Shown here: positions 17,824 through 28,402 of the stretch, piece after piece
How positions within the stretch are numbered: the first letter of the stretch is position 1
Layout of the letters: every line of letters starts with the position of its first letter
DNA from: an uncultured Roseobacter sp.
Lineage (GTDB): Bacteria > Pseudomonadota > Alphaproteobacteria > Rhodobacterales > Rhodobacteraceae
NCBI RefSeq assembly: GCF_947491795.1
Contig: NZ_CANLKW010000001.1
Span: 868,001 to 932,000 of the forward strand
Length of the DNA stretch: 64,000 bases
Direction: 5' to 3'
Notes under the pieces: model-generated
Told to the model about the DNA's origin: nothing
Database searches by the model: none
Seen by the model: the letters and a program-made list of their open reading frames with translations, nothing else
Program-made: the position numbers and the translations under genes

Positions 17824-19491
17824 TCAGCTCAGACGGCTGACCACCACCGTGACTTCCGGTTTTTTACCAACTTCCTGCTGTGCCGAGTTGCGCACCACAC
17901 GGCGCAGGCCCTCGTTCAGCTTGTCATCGTCGCGCCAGGCTTTTTTGCCTGCCCGTCCGATCCACTGGCTGAGGTCCTCTTCCAGCACGTCCACCAGCGG
18001 TGCGCGGCTGCGCCCGGTTTCCGGCAGGCCCATGACCTCGCACCAGGGCTCCCCCAGCGGCTCATCACCATCATCCATGATCAGCGTAACCAGCACATGG
18101 CCATTCAGCGCCATGCGGATCCGGTCGCGAACCACACCGTCCAGCGCACCGATCTGTACAGACCCATCCAGATAGGTGCGGCCCGTCTCCACGTATTCCG
18201 CCACCGTGGGCTGGTTTCCCGACAGGTCGATCATCATGCCATTAACGGCCAGAACCCCGGTCATGCCCTTGCTGTTGGCAATTTTCACATGCTCGCGCAG
18301 GTGACGATGTTCGCCGTGCATGGGGATCAGCACCTGCGGCTTGACGATCGAGGAGAGCTTTTCCAGATCAGGCCGGTTTGCGTGACCGGACACGTGATAA
18401 AGGCCCGTGCTGTCATCCACAACATCCACGCCCAGTTCGGAAAACTGGTTGATGATGCGGATCACGCCCTTTTCGTTGCCGGGAATAGTTTTGGAGGAAA
18501 AGAGGAACAGATCCCCCTCCTGCATGGTCATGCCCTGATATTTGCCCCGCGCCAGCTGCGCGGAGGCCGCACGGCGTTCGCCCTGGCTGCCGGTAACCAG
18601 CAGCATCAGGTTTTCGCGCGGAATGCTCTGGGCATCTTCCGGGCTCACCACTTTGGGGAAATCGTGCAGCACACCTGTCTCGATGGCCGCTTCGATCATC
18701 CGGCGCATGGCGCGCCCCATCAGAACAATAGACCGCCCTGCCCGGTCGCCCGCATCTGCCAGGGTCTTCACCCGCGCAACGTTCGAAGCAAAAGTCGTGG
18801 CAACCACCATCCCTTTGGCGGATTGCACCAGTTTGGTGATCTCCGGCCCCACCGATGCCTCCGACCGGCCCGGGTGCGGCGAAAACACATTGGTGCTGTC
18901 CACGATCAGCGCTTTGACACCATCCTTGCTGACCTCTGCCCAGAGGTCGGGATCAAAAGGCTCCCCCACCAGCGGGGTCTCGTCCAGTTTGAAATCGCCC
19001 GAATGGATCACCCGGCCTTCGGGTGTGTCGATCACCATCGAAGAGCTTTCCGGGATGGAATGCGAGATCGGCAGGAAGCTGACGTTGAAAGGCCCCGCAG
19101 TGATCACCTCGGGCCAGGGCGACACGGTGCGCACGCTGTCCTCGGGATGCCCGTGTTCGCTCATCTTGCGACGGGCAATGTTTGCGGTAAAGGCGCGCGC
19201 ATAGACCGGCGCCAGCAACTGTGTCCAGGTATGCGCCACGGCACCGACGTGGTCCTCATGCGCATGGGTGATGAAAACCGCCTCGATCTGGTGGCGGCGC
19301 TCGGCCAGCCAAGAGATGTCCGGCAGGATCAGATCCACGCCCGGGCTGCTGTCCATATCCGGAAAGGCTACCCCGAGGTCCACCACGATCAGCCGCTCTT
19401 TGCCCGGCGCGCCATAGCCGTAGACATAGGCATTCATGCCGATCTCGCCCGCGCCGCCAAGGGGCAGGTAAATAAGTCTCTCTTTGCTCAT
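17824..19491 (-). CDS. rnj: ribonuclease J
   Basis: This 555-residue metallo-beta-lactamase/beta-CASP nuclease is the main 5'-to-3' exo/endonuclease for mRNA turnover in alphaproteobacteria. The zinc site THAHEDHVGAV lies near residue 78, GGAGEIGMNAYVY opens the fold, and beta-CASP motifs include VATTFASNVARVKTLA and HVSGHANRPDLEKL with its His pair. A C-terminal domain completes the usual length. It starts 4 bases after coaX and is the last gene of the run continuing from the complex I operon. No T-run hairpin is visible in the 218 bases between it and the opposing terminator. Confidence 0.94.
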   Translation of the reverse strand: MSKERLIYLPLGGAGEIGMNAYVYGYGAPGKERLIVVDLGVAFPDMDSSPGVDLILPDISWLAERRHQIEAVFITHAHEDHVGAVAHTWTQLLAPVYARAFTANIARRKMSEHGHPEDSVRTVSPWPEVITAGPFNVSFLPISHSIPESSSMVIDTPEGRVIHSGDFKLDETPLVGEPFDPDLWAEVSKDGVKALIVDSTNVFSPHPGRSEASVGPEITKLVQSAKGMVVATTFASNVARVKTLADAGDRAGRSIVLMGRAMRRMIEAAIETGVLHDFPKVVSPEDAQSIPRENLMLLVTGSQGERRAASAQLARGKYQGMTMQEGDLFLFSSKTIPGNEKGVIRIINQFSELGVDVVDDSTGLYHVSGHANRPDLEKLSSIVKPQVLIPMHGEHRHLREHVKIANSKGMTGVLAVNGMMIDLSGNQPTVAEYVETGRTYLDGSVQIGALDGVVRDRIRMALNGHVLVTLIMDDGDEPLGEPWCEVMGLPETGRSRAPLVDVLEEDLSQWIGRAGKKAWRDDDKLNEGLRRVVRNSAQQEVGKKPEVTVVVSRLS

Positions 19492-19495
19492 AAAA

Positions 19496-20269
19496 TTAAG
19501 CGTTATCCTTGTTGAATTGATGTATCACGGTCAGTCCGTGAATGGTCAGATCGTCCTCAAAAGCGTCGAAAAGCGCTTCGGACTGCTGGAAAAGGGGTGC
19601 CAGCCCACCCGTTGATATCACGCGCATGTCACGGGCGCGTTCCGCCTTGATCCGGGCACATATCTCACGCACCAGACCGATGTAACCCCAGAAAACACCG
19701 GACTGCATACAGGCCACTGTATTCGTGCCGATCACCGCCTGCGGCTTTGATATATCCACATGCGGCAGGGCCGCCGCCGCCTGGTGCAGGGCCTCAAGGC
19801 TCAGGTTCACGCCCGGAGAGATCACCCCGCCGATATAGGCACCATCGGTGTCGACCACGTCAAAGGTCGTGGCGGTGCCAAAATCCACCATGATCAGATC
19901 ACCGCCATAAAGGTCGTGCCCGGCCACCGTATTCACCAGCCGGTCAGGGCCTACGGCGGTGCCTTCGTCTACGCGCACATCCACCGGCAGCAGGCAATCC
20001 GGTTTGCCCACCACCAGCGGCCGGGTATTGAAATACCGGTCCGCCAGCACCCGCAGGTTAAAGACCACCCGCGGCACAGTGGAAGAAACGATCATATCGG
20101 TGATCTGCACTTCCAGGTTCTGCAGCCGCATCAACGTGCTCAGCCAGACGTAATACTGATCCGCCGTGCGCTGCCATTCAGTCGACGTGCGCCAGGAGGC
20201 CAGAAACCGCTCCCCGTCCCATATCGCAAAGACCGTATTGGTATTCCCACAATCAACCGCCAGAAGCAT
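19496..20269 (-). CDS. coaX: type III pantothenate kinase
   Basis: CoaX phosphorylates pantothenate in the first step of coenzyme A synthesis. The 257-residue protein has the ASKHA-fold motifs DCGNTNTVFAIWDG at the N-terminus, GPDRLVNTVAGHDLYGG, DFGTATTFDVVD and IGGVISPGVNLS, diagnostic of the type III enzyme. It sits between birA and rnj, with 20 and 4 base gaps, the nuoN-birA-coaX-rnj order that is common in Rhodobacteraceae. A cytoplasmic enzyme; constitutive expression is likely. Confidence 0.95.
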   Translation of the reverse strand: MLLAVDCGNTNTVFAIWDGERFLASWRTSTEWQRTADQYYVWLSTLMRLQNLEVQITDMIVSSTVPRVVFNLRVLADRYFNTRPLVVGKPDCLLPVDVRVDEGTAVGPDRLVNTVAGHDLYGGDLIMVDFGTATTFDVVDTDGAYIGGVISPGVNLSLEALHQAAAALPHVDISKPQAVIGTNTVACMQSGVFWGYIGLVREICARIKAERARDMRVISTGGLAPLFQQSEALFDAFEDDLTIHGLTVIHQFNKDNA

Positions 20270-20289
20270 AGTGCGGCCCCCCGTCCGTT

Positions 20290-21039
20290 TCAGAAAAACA
20301 CATCCGCCGCTGCAATCCGGCGCAGCCCTGTGTGCGTGCGTAGCATCAGGTTGCCATCCGCGTCCACATCCTCAAATGTCCCGGTCAGGCTCTCACGCCC
20401 GGTGCGCGCCGTGATCACCTCTCCAAGACGCGCGGCATGCGCCAACCAGGCAACACGGACCGGCGCAAACCCATGTGTCCGGAACTGCTCTTCGAGCGGT
20501 GCGTATTCCCGGGCCAGCACATCCAGAAAAATCTCTGCAGAAACATCTTTGCCCAGGGCGGCCTTCACAGAAACTGGCGTTACAGCACCGGTCTCAACAC
20601 TCTCAGGCACCGGTGCCGCCGCAAGGTTGACCCCGATGCCAATGGCCAGATGGTCAATCTGCGCACCTTTTCCGGTACTCTCAAGCAGAATACCGGCCAC
20701 TTTGCCTCCCCGCAAAAGAACATCATTGGGCCATTTCAGCGCAAAAGCCGTGGTCTCCCCGGTGAGTGCGACAAGGGCACGCCAGAGCGCCAGAGACATA
20801 ACAAAAGAGCGCAGTGCCGCCGTGCCGGTCGCTTCCTCCGGTCTGAGAAGAAGCGTTGCCGCAAAATTACCCGCGGGCATCGCCCAGGCCCGCCCGCGCC
20901 TGCCCCGGGCCTTCGTCTGGTGCCGCGCCAGCAGCCAGAACGGGCCCGCCATATCCGGCGCTCGCCGCACGGCTTCATCAAGAGTGGATCCGACTTCATC
21001 CAGGATCACCCGACCGTATCCGCCGGGCCATCCGGTCAT
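20290..21039 (-). CDS. birA: biotin--[acetyl-CoA-carboxylase] ligase
   Basis: This enzyme activates biotin and attaches it to carrier proteins such as the acetyl-CoA carboxylase BCCP and the methylcrotonyl-CoA carboxylase alpha subunit encoded at 45.4-47.3 kb. The 249-residue sequence has the biotin-adenylate loop KARGRRGRAWAMPAGNF and LKWPNDVLLRGGK. It lacks the N-terminal helix-turn-helix of E. coli BirA, so it is the monofunctional type. The ATG at 21039 is preferred over longer in-frame readings into the nuoN 3' flank; AGAAGAAG lies just upstream and forms part of a dispersed repeat element. Confidence 0.93.
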   Translation of the reverse strand: MTGWPGGYGRVILDEVGSTLDEAVRRAPDMAGPFWLLARHQTKARGRRGRAWAMPAGNFAATLLLRPEEATGTAALRSFVMSLALWRALVALTGETTAFALKWPNDVLLRGGKVAGILLESTGKGAQIDHLAIGIGVNLAAAPVPESVETGAVTPVSVKAALGKDVSAEIFLDVLAREYAPLEEQFRTHGFAPVRVAWLAHAARLGEVITARTGRESLTGTFEDVDADGNLMLRTHTGLRRIAAADVFF

Positions 21040-21040
21040 T

Positions 21041-21075
21041 GCTTCTTCTGGCAAAAAATATCCCCCCCGGAGGGT
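21041..21075 (-). repeat. dispersed intergenic element, copy 1
   Basis: On the minus strand this reads CCCTCCGGGGGGGATATTTT followed by TTGCCAGAAGAAGC. It closely matches copy 2 at 38622-38656 and more weakly copy 3 at 44679-44713. Its GAAGAAG end supplies the ribosome-binding region of birA. Confidence 0.6.
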
Positions 21076-21097
21076 CGGGCCGCCAAAATCACACCGG

Positions 21098-22540
21098 TCA
21101 GTTGACCAGCACAGCAGCTGCTGCCGCCGCTGCAGTCTCAACGCCGAACATATTGACAATGCCAAGGATCATGATCGCTGCCGAGGCAAGCAATAAACCA
21201 GACAGGATCGGTGCGCCGCCCTTGTCCAGCCCGTCCTCGCTGTCGTCCCCGAAATACATAAAGAAGACGATCCGCAGGTAATAATAGGCACCGATGACCG
21301 ACGCAATCACACCGGCGATGGCCAGCCAGGCCAGACCGGCTTCATAGGCGGCGCGCAACACGTAAAACTTGCCAAAGAAACCCAGCATCGGCGGCACGCC
21401 CGCCAGACTGAAAAGCAGAACCAGCATCGCCAGCGCTTTGCCCGGTTCACGTTTCGCATACATGTTCAGCGACGATATCTCCGTCACAGGCTGCCCGTCT
21501 TTCTGCATCAGCAGGATAAAGGCAAAGGTGCCGATGTTCATGGTCACATAGATCGCCATATAGATCAGCATCGCCTGAACACCCAGCACCGTCCCGGCTG
21601 CGAGCCCCATCAGCGCATATCCCATATGGGCAATAGACGAGAAGGCCATCAGCCGTTTGATGTTGGTCTGGCCAATGGCAGCAACGGCCCCGAGGAACAT
21701 GGACAGTACCGACAGCAGCGCTACGATCTGGCTCCAGTCGCTGACCGCATTGCCGAACGCATCGTGCAGAACGCGCGCAAAGAGCGCCATTGCTGCAACT
21801 TTGGGTGCGGTGGCAAAAAAGGCCGTCACAGGTGTGGGCGAGCCTTCATATACGTCCGGCGTCCACATATGGAAAGGCACTGCCGAAACCTTAAAGGCCA
21901 TACCCGCCATCAGGAAGACCAGACCAAAGAGCAGACCAAGGGACACTTCGCCTGCCTGCGCGGTCTGGATAATGCCGGAAAAGAGCGTCGTGCCTGCATA
22001 GCCGTAAACCAGCGATGCACCATAAAGCAGCAGACCAGAGCTGAGCGCACCCAGCACAAAATACTTCAGACCTGCTTCGGTAGATTTCGCACTCTCGCGC
22101 CGCAGCGACGCTACCACATAAAGCGCCAGCGACTGCAGCTCCAGGCCCATATAAAGTGCCATCAGATCCGCAGCCGAGACCATCACCATCATGCCAACCG
22201 CGCTCAGCGCCACCAGCAGCGGGTATTCAAACCGCAGCAGATCCCGCGCTTTCATATAGCCTTCGGACATGATCAGCACGACCGCCGCAGACAGCAGGAT
22301 CGTCACCTTGGCAAAACGGGCAAAGCCGTCGATCATCAGCATCCCGTTAAAGGCGGGTTTTGCGCCCTCGCCGTTGATCCCGATATATGCCGCCAGCGCG
22401 ATCATCACACCTGCCGTCATCCAGACCAGGGTAGATGCCAGCCCGTCTTTGGAGGTGTAGACCGCCACCAGCAGCATCACCATCGCGTAGACAGAGAGCA
22501 GTATCTCGGGCAGGACCAGTGTCAGATCAGCAGAAGTCAT
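21098..22540 (-). CDS. nuoN: NADH-quinone oxidoreductase subunit N
   Basis: NuoN is one of the three antiporter-like proton-pumping membrane subunits of respiratory complex I. The 480-residue sequence has about 14 hydrophobic segments. Family motifs include [39 protein letters not shown] and [17 protein letters not shown] with the Lys/His residues used in proton transfer. It is the last nuo gene, 11 bases after nuoM. Its 3' end is followed by the dispersed repeat and birA. Confidence 0.96.
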   Translation of the reverse strand: MTSADLTLVLPEILLSVYAMVMLLVAVYTSKDGLASTLVWMTAGVMIALAAYIGINGEGAKPAFNGMLMIDGFARFAKVTILLSAAVVLIMSEGYMKARDLLRFEYPLLVALSAVGMMVMVSAADLMALYMGLELQSLALYVVASLRRESAKSTEAGLKYFVLGALSSGLLLYGASLVYGYAGTTLFSGIIQTAQAGEVSLGLLFGLVFLMAGMAFKVSAVPFHMWTPDVYEGSPTPVTAFFATAPKVAAMALFARVLHDAFGNAVSDWSQIVALLSVLSMFLGAVAAIGQTNIKRLMAFSSIAHMGYALMGLAAGTVLGVQAMLIYMAIYVTMNIGTFAFILLMQKDGQPVTEISSLNMYAKREPGKALAMLVLLFSLAGVPPMLGFFGKFYVLRAAYEAGLAWLAIAGVIASVIGAYYYLRIVFFMYFGDDSEDGLDKGGAPILSGLLLASAAIMILGIVNMFGVETAAAAAAAVLVN

Positions 22541-22551
22541 TGCGTCACCCT

Positions 22552-24096
22552 TCAGTTCGATGCGAGCTGCGAGGCGGCCTCAGCCGCGGCCAGCGCCGTA
22601 TCATAATTTGAGACCAGGTTGGCGACCGCCGGCCCGGTAATATCCAGCACCAGCCCGGGATAAACCCCCAGCAGCAGCGTCATCACCACCAGCGGGGCAA
22701 AGATCCAGCGCTCACGCGGGGTCATATCTGTGATCGAACGCAGGCTTTCCTTGATCAGATCGCCCATAACGACCCGGCGATAAAGCCACAGCGCATAGGC
22801 CGCCGAGAAGATCACACCGGTTGTTGCCACCGCCGCCACCCAGGTATTGACCTGAAAGACCGCCATCAGCGTCAGGAATTCACCCACGAAACCAGAAGTG
22901 CCCGGCAGCCCCACATTGGCCATGGTGAACAGCATAAAGATCAGCGCATAGGCCGGCATACGGGTTACCAGACCGCCATAGGCGTCGATATCGCGCGTGT
23001 GCATCCGGTCATAGATCACGCCGACACAGAGAAAGAGCGCGCCGGAGATAAAGCCGTGGCTGATCATCTGGAAAATCGCGCCATCCACGCCCTGCTGGTT
23101 GGCGGCGAAAATCCCCATGGTCACAAAGCCCATGTGCGCCACCGATGAATAGGCGATGAGCTTTTTCATATCTTCCTGCACCAGGGCGACCAGCGAGGTG
23201 TAGACAATCGCAATGGCACTCATCCACAGCACCAGCGGCGTCATCACCTCGGACCCCACAGGGAACATGGGCAGGCAAAAGCGGATAAAACCGTAGCCCC
23301 CCAGCTTCAGCAGGATGGCCGCCAGCACGACAGAACCGGCTGTCGGCGCCTGCACGTGCGCATCGGGCAGCCAGGTGTGCACCGGCCACATGGGCATCTT
23401 GACCGCAAAGCTGGCGAAGAACGCAAGAAAGAGCAGCGTCTGCATGCCGCCCACAATCTGTATGCCCAGCACCGGGAAAGTCTCAAAGGCGAATTCGTGG
23501 TTCATCAGAACTTCGATGTCAGTGGTGCCCGCATCCGCAAACATGCCCACCATCGCCACCAGCATCAGCACAGAGCCGAGGAAAGTGTAGAGGAAGAACT
23601 TGAAGCTCGCATAGATCCGGTTCGCCCCGCCCCAGATACCAATGATCAGGAACATCGGAATAAGGCCCGCTTCAAAGAACAGATAGAACAGCACCAGATC
23701 CAGCGCCATGAAGACGCCCAGCATGAGCGTTTCCAGCAGCAGAAAGGCGATCATGTATTCCTTGACGCGGGTGGTCACGTTCCAGGACGCCGCAATCACC
23801 AGTGGCATCATAAAGGTCGTCAGCATCACAAAGAGGACAGAGATCCCGTCGACGCCCATCTTGTACTGCAGCCCCAGCAGCCATTCGCGTTCCTCGACAA
23901 ACTGAAAGCCGGTGTCGTTCGGATCGAACTGCGCCAGAATGAACAGCGACACAAGGAAGGTCGCCGTGGTCGCACCCATTGCCAGCCAGCGCGCATTGCG
24001 GTTGGCAAATTCGTCATCCCCCCGCAGCCAGACCGCCATGATCAGCGCGGCAAGTGCGGGCAGGAATGTGACCATAGACAGAAGGTTATCCATCAC
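22552..24096 (-). CDS. nuoM: NADH-quinone oxidoreductase subunit M
   Basis: This 514-residue antiporter-like subunit of complex I has about 14 transmembrane helices. Recognisable stretches are [22 protein letters not shown] with the functional Glu of helix 5, [19 protein letters not shown], and [18 protein letters not shown]. Two ATG codons open the gene (24096 and 24093), the first overlapping the nuoL stop. It pumps protons across the inner membrane together with NuoL and NuoN. Confidence 0.96.
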   Translation of the reverse strand: MMDNLLSMVTFLPALAALIMAVWLRGDDEFANRNARWLAMGATTATFLVSLFILAQFDPNDTGFQFVEEREWLLGLQYKMGVDGISVLFVMLTTFMMPLVIAASWNVTTRVKEYMIAFLLLETLMLGVFMALDLVLFYLFFEAGLIPMFLIIGIWGGANRIYASFKFFLYTFLGSVLMLVAMVGMFADAGTTDIEVLMNHEFAFETFPVLGIQIVGGMQTLLFLAFFASFAVKMPMWPVHTWLPDAHVQAPTAGSVVLAAILLKLGGYGFIRFCLPMFPVGSEVMTPLVLWMSAIAIVYTSLVALVQEDMKKLIAYSSVAHMGFVTMGIFAANQQGVDGAIFQMISHGFISGALFLCVGVIYDRMHTRDIDAYGGLVTRMPAYALIFMLFTMANVGLPGTSGFVGEFLTLMAVFQVNTWVAAVATTGVIFSAAYALWLYRRVVMGDLIKESLRSITDMTPRERWIFAPLVVMTLLLGVYPGLVLDITGPAVANLVSNYDTALAAAEAASQLASN

Positions 24097-26162
24097 TCAA
24101 CTCCTCCGCCGAGCGTCATCCAGGTGACCAGCACCGCGATGCCGATGACCATGGCAAATGCATAGGTAAAGATGTAGCCGGACTGCGCACGGCCTGCGAG
24201 GCGGGTAAAGAACGGAATGATCCCCATAGCCACGCCATTCAGGCCGCCATCGATCACACTGCCGTCTCCGCGCTTCCACAGAAAACTGCCGATCCATTTT
24301 GCCGGACCCACAAAGATCACGTCGTAAAGCTCGTCAAAGTACCATTTGTTCTTGAGGAACAGATACAGCGGACGCTGGTTTTGCGCCAGGCGACCGGGCA
24401 GGCTCGGATTGGCGATGTAGAACCAGTAAGCCACCACAAATCCCAGCACCATCGAGATGAACGGCGACAGCTTCACCCATGTGGGCACGTAATGCGCCTC
24501 ATGCAGCACGGTGTTTTCGGGCGCAATGTAGATGCCCGCTTCGCCCGGCGCATCTGCCATCACGTATTTGAGCTCGGACGCCTTTGGGCTCCGCTCTGCC
24601 ACGGCCTTTTTAAGCTCTTCGGCCGGGGCCTCATAGTGACCGCCAAAGAACCTGATGATCTCGTTCTGCTTTCCGAAAAAGCTCGAATACCAGATCGCAC
24701 CGGCAAAGACAGACCCCAGCGCCAGAACACCGAGCGGGATCAGCATGACCATCGGGCTTTCATGCGCGTGTTCATGCGTATGTTTGTCGCCCCGCGGGGT
24801 GCCCCAGAAGGTCAGGAACATCAGCCGCCAGGAATAGAAGCTGGTGAAAAGAGCCGCAATCACCAGCGCCCAGAAGGCGAACCCGTTGCCAGCCGCAAAG
24901 GCGCTTTCGATCACCGCATCTTTCGATGCAAAACCGGCAAAGCCGATCCAGCCCGTGAGCGGGATACCGACACCGGTAATGGCCAGCGTGCCGGTCAGCA
25001 TCGCCCAGAAGGTGTAGGGGATCTTTTTGCGCAGCCCGCCATAGTTCATCATGTCCTGCTCGTGGTGCATTGCATGGATGACCGAGCCCGCGCCCAGAAA
25101 CAGCATCGCCTTGAAGAAAGCATGGGTGAAGAGGTGGAACATCGCCACAGGATAGGCACCGACGCCTGCGGCGACGAACATATAACCCAGCTGCGAGCAG
25201 GTCGAATAGGCGATCACCCGTTTGATATCCGTCTGCACCAGGCCCACGGTTGCCGCAAAGAACGCCGTTGTGGCCCCCAGTACGGTGATAAAGGCCGTGG
25301 CCTCGGGTGCAAACTCCATGATGGGCGACATGCGGCAGACAAGAAAGACGCCAGCCGTCACCATGGTCGCCGCGTGGATCAGCGCGGACACAGGGGTCGG
25401 GCCTTCCATCGCGTCGGGCAGCCAGGTGTGCAGCAGCAGCTGCGCCGATTTTCCCATCGCGCCGATAAAGAGCAGCATGGCCACAAGATTGGCCGCGTTC
25501 CATTCAGCCCACAGGAATGTCAGCTGGGTTTCGGCCAGATCCGGTGCCGCCGCAAACACATCGGAAAAGTTGATGCTGTCCGTCAGAAAGAACAGCGCGA
25601 AAATTCCCAGCGCAAAGCCGAAATCACCCACGCGGTTGACCACAAAAGCCTTGATCGCTGCTGCATTGGCAGAGGGCTTGCGATAGTAGAACCCGATCAG
25701 CAGGTACGAGGCGACGCCTACACCTTCCCAGCCAAAGAACATCTGCACCAGGTTATCCGCCGTCACCAGCATCAGCATCGCGAAAGTGAAGAACGACAGG
25801 TAGGCAAAGAAGCGCGGCTTGTATGTCTCGCCCTCTTTCCACTGCGGGTCCTTGTCCATGTAACCAAAGGAATAAAGGTGCACGAGGCTGGAGACCGTGG
25901 TGATCACGACCAGCATAATCGCGGTCAAACGGTCCAGGCGGATCGCCCAGTCGGTGCTGAGCGTGCCGCTTTCAATGAACCGCAGGATCTGGATCTGTTC
26001 GGTGGTGCCGTCAAAGGTCACAAAGACCAGCCAGCTCAGCAGCGCTGACAGAAAGAGCAGCGACGTGGCCGTCCACATGGCCGCTGTCTCGCCAATGACT
26101 TTCCAGCCGAAACCGCACAGGATCGCACCCACCAGCGGGGCAAAGAGGATGATGGTTTCCAT
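24093..26162 (-). CDS. nuoL: NADH-quinone oxidoreductase subunit L
   Basis: This 689-residue distal antiporter-like subunit of complex I has about 16 hydrophobic segments, with the long lateral amphipathic helix region in the C-terminal third. Motifs: [20 protein letters not shown] with the proton-path Glu, [50 protein letters not shown] histidine-rich cytoplasmic or periplasmic loop ([12 protein letters not shown]) occurs near residue 465. Start follows nuoK by 4 bases and its stop overlaps nuoM. Confidence 0.96.
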   Translation of the reverse strand: METIILFAPLVGAILCGFGWKVIGETAAMWTATSLLFLSALLSWLVFVTFDGTTEQIQILRFIESGTLSTDWAIRLDRLTAIMLVVITTVSSLVHLYSFGYMDKDPQWKEGETYKPRFFAYLSFFTFAMLMLVTADNLVQMFFGWEGVGVASYLLIGFYYRKPSANAAAIKAFVVNRVGDFGFALGIFALFFLTDSINFSDVFAAAPDLAETQLTFLWAEWNAANLVAMLLFIGAMGKSAQLLLHTWLPDAMEGPTPVSALIHAATMVTAGVFLVCRMSPIMEFAPEATAFITVLGATTAFFAATVGLVQTDIKRVIAYSTCSQLGYMFVAAGVGAYPVAMFHLFTHAFFKAMLFLGAGSVIHAMHHEQDMMNYGGLRKKIPYTFWAMLTGTLAITGVGIPLTGWIGFAGFASKDAVIESAFAAGNGFAFWALVIAALFTSFYSWRLMFLTFWGTPRGDKHTHEHAHESPMVMLIPLGVLALGSVFAGAIWYSSFFGKQNEIIRFFGGHYEAPAEELKKAVAERSPKASELKYVMADAPGEAGIYIAPENTVLHEAHYVPTWVKLSPFISMVLGFVVAYWFYIANPSLPGRLAQNQRPLYLFLKNKWYFDELYDVIFVGPAKWIGSFLWKRGDGSVIDGGLNGVAMGIIPFFTRLAGRAQSGYIFTYAFAMVIGIAVLVTWMTLGGGVE

Positions 26163-26166
26163 GGTC

Positions 26167-26472
26167 TCAGCCCTTCATCACGTTAACGTCTTCCACGGCG
26201 ATGGTGCCGCGGTTGCGGAAGAAACAGACCAGAATGGCCAGACCGATCGCCGCCTCTGCGGCCGCCACCGTCAGCACAAAGAGCGTAAAGACCTGACCCA
26301 CCAGGTCGTCCAGAAAGCTGGAAAAGGCCACAAGGTTGATATTCACCGCCAGCAGCATCAGTTCGATGCTCATCAGCAGGATGATCACATTCTTGCGGTT
26401 CAGAAAGAGCCCGAAGATGCCAATGACAAAAAGCGTCGCCGCGACAGTGAGGTAGTGTTCAAGTCCGATCAT
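26167..26472 (-). CDS. nuoK: NADH-quinone oxidoreductase subunit K
   Basis: This 101-residue, three-helix membrane subunit of complex I has the conserved pattern [38 protein letters not shown], in which the buried Glu in the second helix belongs to the proton pathway (comparable to E. coli Glu36). It follows the Rap1a-like gene by 10 bases instead of directly following nuoJ as in most operons. Confidence 0.96.
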   Translation of the reverse strand: MIGLEHYLTVAATLFVIGIFGLFLNRKNVIILLMSIELMLLAVNINLVAFSSFLDDLVGQVFTLFVLTVAAAEAAIGLAILVCFFRNRGTIAVEDVNVMKG

Positions 26473-26482
26473 CTATTCTTCC

Positions 26483-26896
26483 TTACTGGCCTTTGCAGGG
26501 GAATTCTGCAGACAGCGCCGAAACCACGCCAACCAACGCTGGTCGTTCCCATTGTTCAGGATTCGCGACTGTCCAACTCAAAAATGACAACCTTGCAGCT
26601 TCGATGTTTGGAAAGGAGCCAATTGCGAGTTGTGGGCTCGGAGCGAAGTCAAATGCATATGATGCACAATTCTGCGCCATAACTGCAACCGCTCCCGAAA
26701 TGTAACCCAAGCACATGTAAGCCAACGTTTGCTGATCATGTCCAAGACTGTTTTGCGACACGGAGTACTCGCAAGACGACTTCAGGTTTTCAACAGAATG
26801 CCAACCGTCGGCTTGGGCGACGCTAATACTTGTGATGGAGTAGCAAGTTGCTACCAAGACAAAGCCTTTGACGGAGTTTTGTGCTGCGCGTTTCAC
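26483..26896 (-). CDS. exported Rap1a/Tai immunity-like protein inside the nuo operon
   Basis: This 137-residue protein has a signal peptide (hydrophobic [19 protein letters not shown]) and a C-terminal half with [14 protein letters not shown], then [17 protein letters not shown], and ending [10 protein letters not shown]. This spacing of a Cys-Leu-Gly-Tyr helix, an NPE...PA segment and a terminal FPC matches the Rap1a/Tai immunity fold known to neutralise type VI amidase effectors. No effector gene is nearby. Base composition is visibly less GC-rich (about 50 percent) than the flanking nuo genes. The start overlaps the nuoJ stop in an ATGA, so it is coupled to complex I translation. The family assignment is by eye, hence moderate certainty. 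Confidence 0.68.
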   Translation of the reverse strand: MKRAAQNSVKGFVLVATCYSITSISVAQADGWHSVENLKSSCEYSVSQNSLGHDQQTLAYMCLGYISGAVAVMAQNCASYAFDFAPSPQLAIGSFPNIEAARLSFLSWTVANPEQWERPALVGVVSALSAEFPCKGQ

Positions 26897-27495
26897 AGAC
26901 CCTGCCCCGGTTTGACGTCTTTCAGCTCCATCGCCATAGCCGGATCGCGCATCATCTGAGCGACAACATCCTGGCGTTTGACGTCCGAGCGGTGGCGCAG
27001 CGTCAGCACAATCGCACCGATCATCGCCACCAGCAGGATCAGGCCGGAAAGCTGGAAGAGCAGGAAATACTGGTCGTAAAGGATCAGCCCAAGGGCCTCG
27101 GTATTGTGCCGGTCTACCGGTGCCACCTGCGCGCGCAGACCTTCGGCGGCGGCGTTGCTTTCCCAGGCCCCGAAGGCCATCACGAACTGCATCAGAATAA
27201 CCAGCGCAATCAGCAGCGCCAGCGGCATGTACCGCGCCATCTCCGCCTTGAGCTCGGCGAAATCCACGTCGAGCATCATCACCACGAAAAGGAACAGCAC
27301 CGCGACCGCGCCCACATAGACGATCACCAGCAGCATCGCCACGAACTCTGCGCCCAGCAGCACAAAGAGCCCGGCCGAGGACAAAAACGCGAGGATCAGC
27401 CAGAGCACCGAATGCACCGGATTGCGGCTGATCACAGTGAAAAGCCCGCCCGCGATCACGCTGATGGCAAAGAGATAAAAGGCAAATACGATCAT
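26893..27495 (-). CDS. nuoJ: NADH-quinone oxidoreductase subunit J
   Basis: This 200-residue membrane subunit with five hydrophobic segments contains the hallmark [54 protein letters not shown], here given as two joined stretches of the third helix region whose pi-bulge couples quinone chemistry to pumping. Start and stop overlap the CMD-like gene and the Rap1a-like gene by four bases each. Confidence 0.96.
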   Translation of the reverse strand: MIVFAFYLFAISVIAGGLFTVISRNPVHSVLWLILAFLSSAGLFVLLGAEFVAMLLVIVYVGAVAVLFLFVVMMLDVDFAELKAEMARYMPLALLIALVILMQFVMAFGAWESNAAAEGLRAQVAPVDRHNTEALGLILYDQYFLLFQLSGLILLVAMIGAIVLTLRHRSDVKRQDVVAQMMRDPAMAMELKDVKPGQGL

Positions 27496-27911
27496 TCCGC
27501 GTCCTTTTCTTCGTCCAGTACCTGCTGCGCCAGCTCCAGCGCGCGGGTCATCGCAGGCAGACCTGCAAACATCGACATCTGTCCGATGGTCTCGACAATG
27601 TGCTGCTGGGTGGCGCCGGCCTCCAGCGCATGGCGCACGGCCTGGCGAAACGCCACATCGTTCTGCGCGCCTTGCATGGTCAGCCCGGCAAGCGTCAGCA
27701 GCATCCGGGTGCGCGCATCCAGCCCGCCCTCGTTCAGCGTGTTGCCGAACATCATTTCCATCATGTCTTTGGGCATTGTGCCCATCATTTTCTCGAACCC
27801 TTTGGGGCTGAACGCCTCCATCGCCGGAAAAGACTTCGCCATTTCCTGCGCCTGCTCCATCATGGCAGCAAAGGGGTTCGCCCCCTCAAAAGGGTTCTTC
27901 GGGTCGCTCAT
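27492..27911 (-). CDS. carboxymuconolactone decarboxylase-like (CMD/AhpD fold) protein
   Basis: This 139-residue cytoplasmic protein has a Met-rich N-terminus ([20 protein letters not shown]) and a CMD-fold core [20 protein letters not shown] to [17 protein letters not shown]. The usual AhpD CxxC redox pair is absent; there is no cysteine in the protein, so a peroxidase role is unlikely. It lies between nuoI and nuoJ with ATGA overlaps on both sides. The role is unknown; a structural or assembly role in complex I would be inference from location. Confidence 0.78.
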   Translation of the reverse strand: MSDPKNPFEGANPFAAMMEQAQEMAKSFPAMEAFSPKGFEKMMGTMPKDMMEMMFGNTLNEGGLDARTRMLLTLAGLTMQGAQNDVAFRQAVRHALEAGATQQHIVETIGQMSMFAGLPAMTRALELAQQVLDEEKDAE

Positions 27912-28402
27912 CTGTAGGGTGCGTCCATTTCGAGGTTGCGGGCGATCTCGGCTTCCCAGCGCTCACCGTTATCGAGCAGTTTCTGCTTGTCGTAGTAGAG
28001 TTCTTCGCGGGTCTCGGTGGAGAACTCGAAATTCGGCCCCTCGACAATCGCATCCACCGGGCAGGCTTCCTGACAGAAACCGCAATAGATGCATTTGGTC
28101 ATGTCGATGTCATAACGCGTGGTCCGGCGGCTGCCATCCTCGCGCGGTTCGGCATCAATGGTGATCGCCTGCGCCGGGCAGATCGCCTCGCAGAGCTTGC
28201 AGGCAATGCAGCGTTCCTCGCCATTGGGATACCGGCGCAGCGCGTGCTCGCCCCGGAAACGCGGGGACAAGGGCCCCTTTTCATGCGGGTAGTTCAGCGT
28301 GGCCTTCGGCGCGAAGAAGTACTTCAGCCCCAGCTTCATGCCGACCCAGAAGTCCTGCAGCAGGAAGTATTTCGCGGCGCGGGTGTAGTCGATCTGTGTC
28401 AC
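27908..28402 (-). CDS. nuoI: NADH-quinone oxidoreductase subunit I
   Basis: This 164-residue peripheral-arm subunit carries the two 4Fe-4S clusters N6a and N6b. The two ferredoxin motifs are [17 protein letters not shown] and [20 protein letters not shown]. The N-terminal amphipathic helix anchors it to the membrane arm. Start and stop overlap the upstream exported gene and the CMD-like gene by four bases. Confidence 0.97.
   Translation of the reverse strand: MTQIDYTRAAKYFLLQDFWVGMKLGLKYFFAPKATLNYPHEKGPLSPRFRGEHALRRYPNGEERCIACKLCEAICPAQAITIDAEPREDGSRRTTRYDIDMTKCIYCGFCQEACPVDAIVEGPNFEFSTETREELYYDKQKLLDNGERWEAEIARNLEMDAPYR

Noticed and set aside
24381..26048. 555-codon open frame on the plus strand
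   Set aside because: Antisense to nuoL, highly charged shadow translation.
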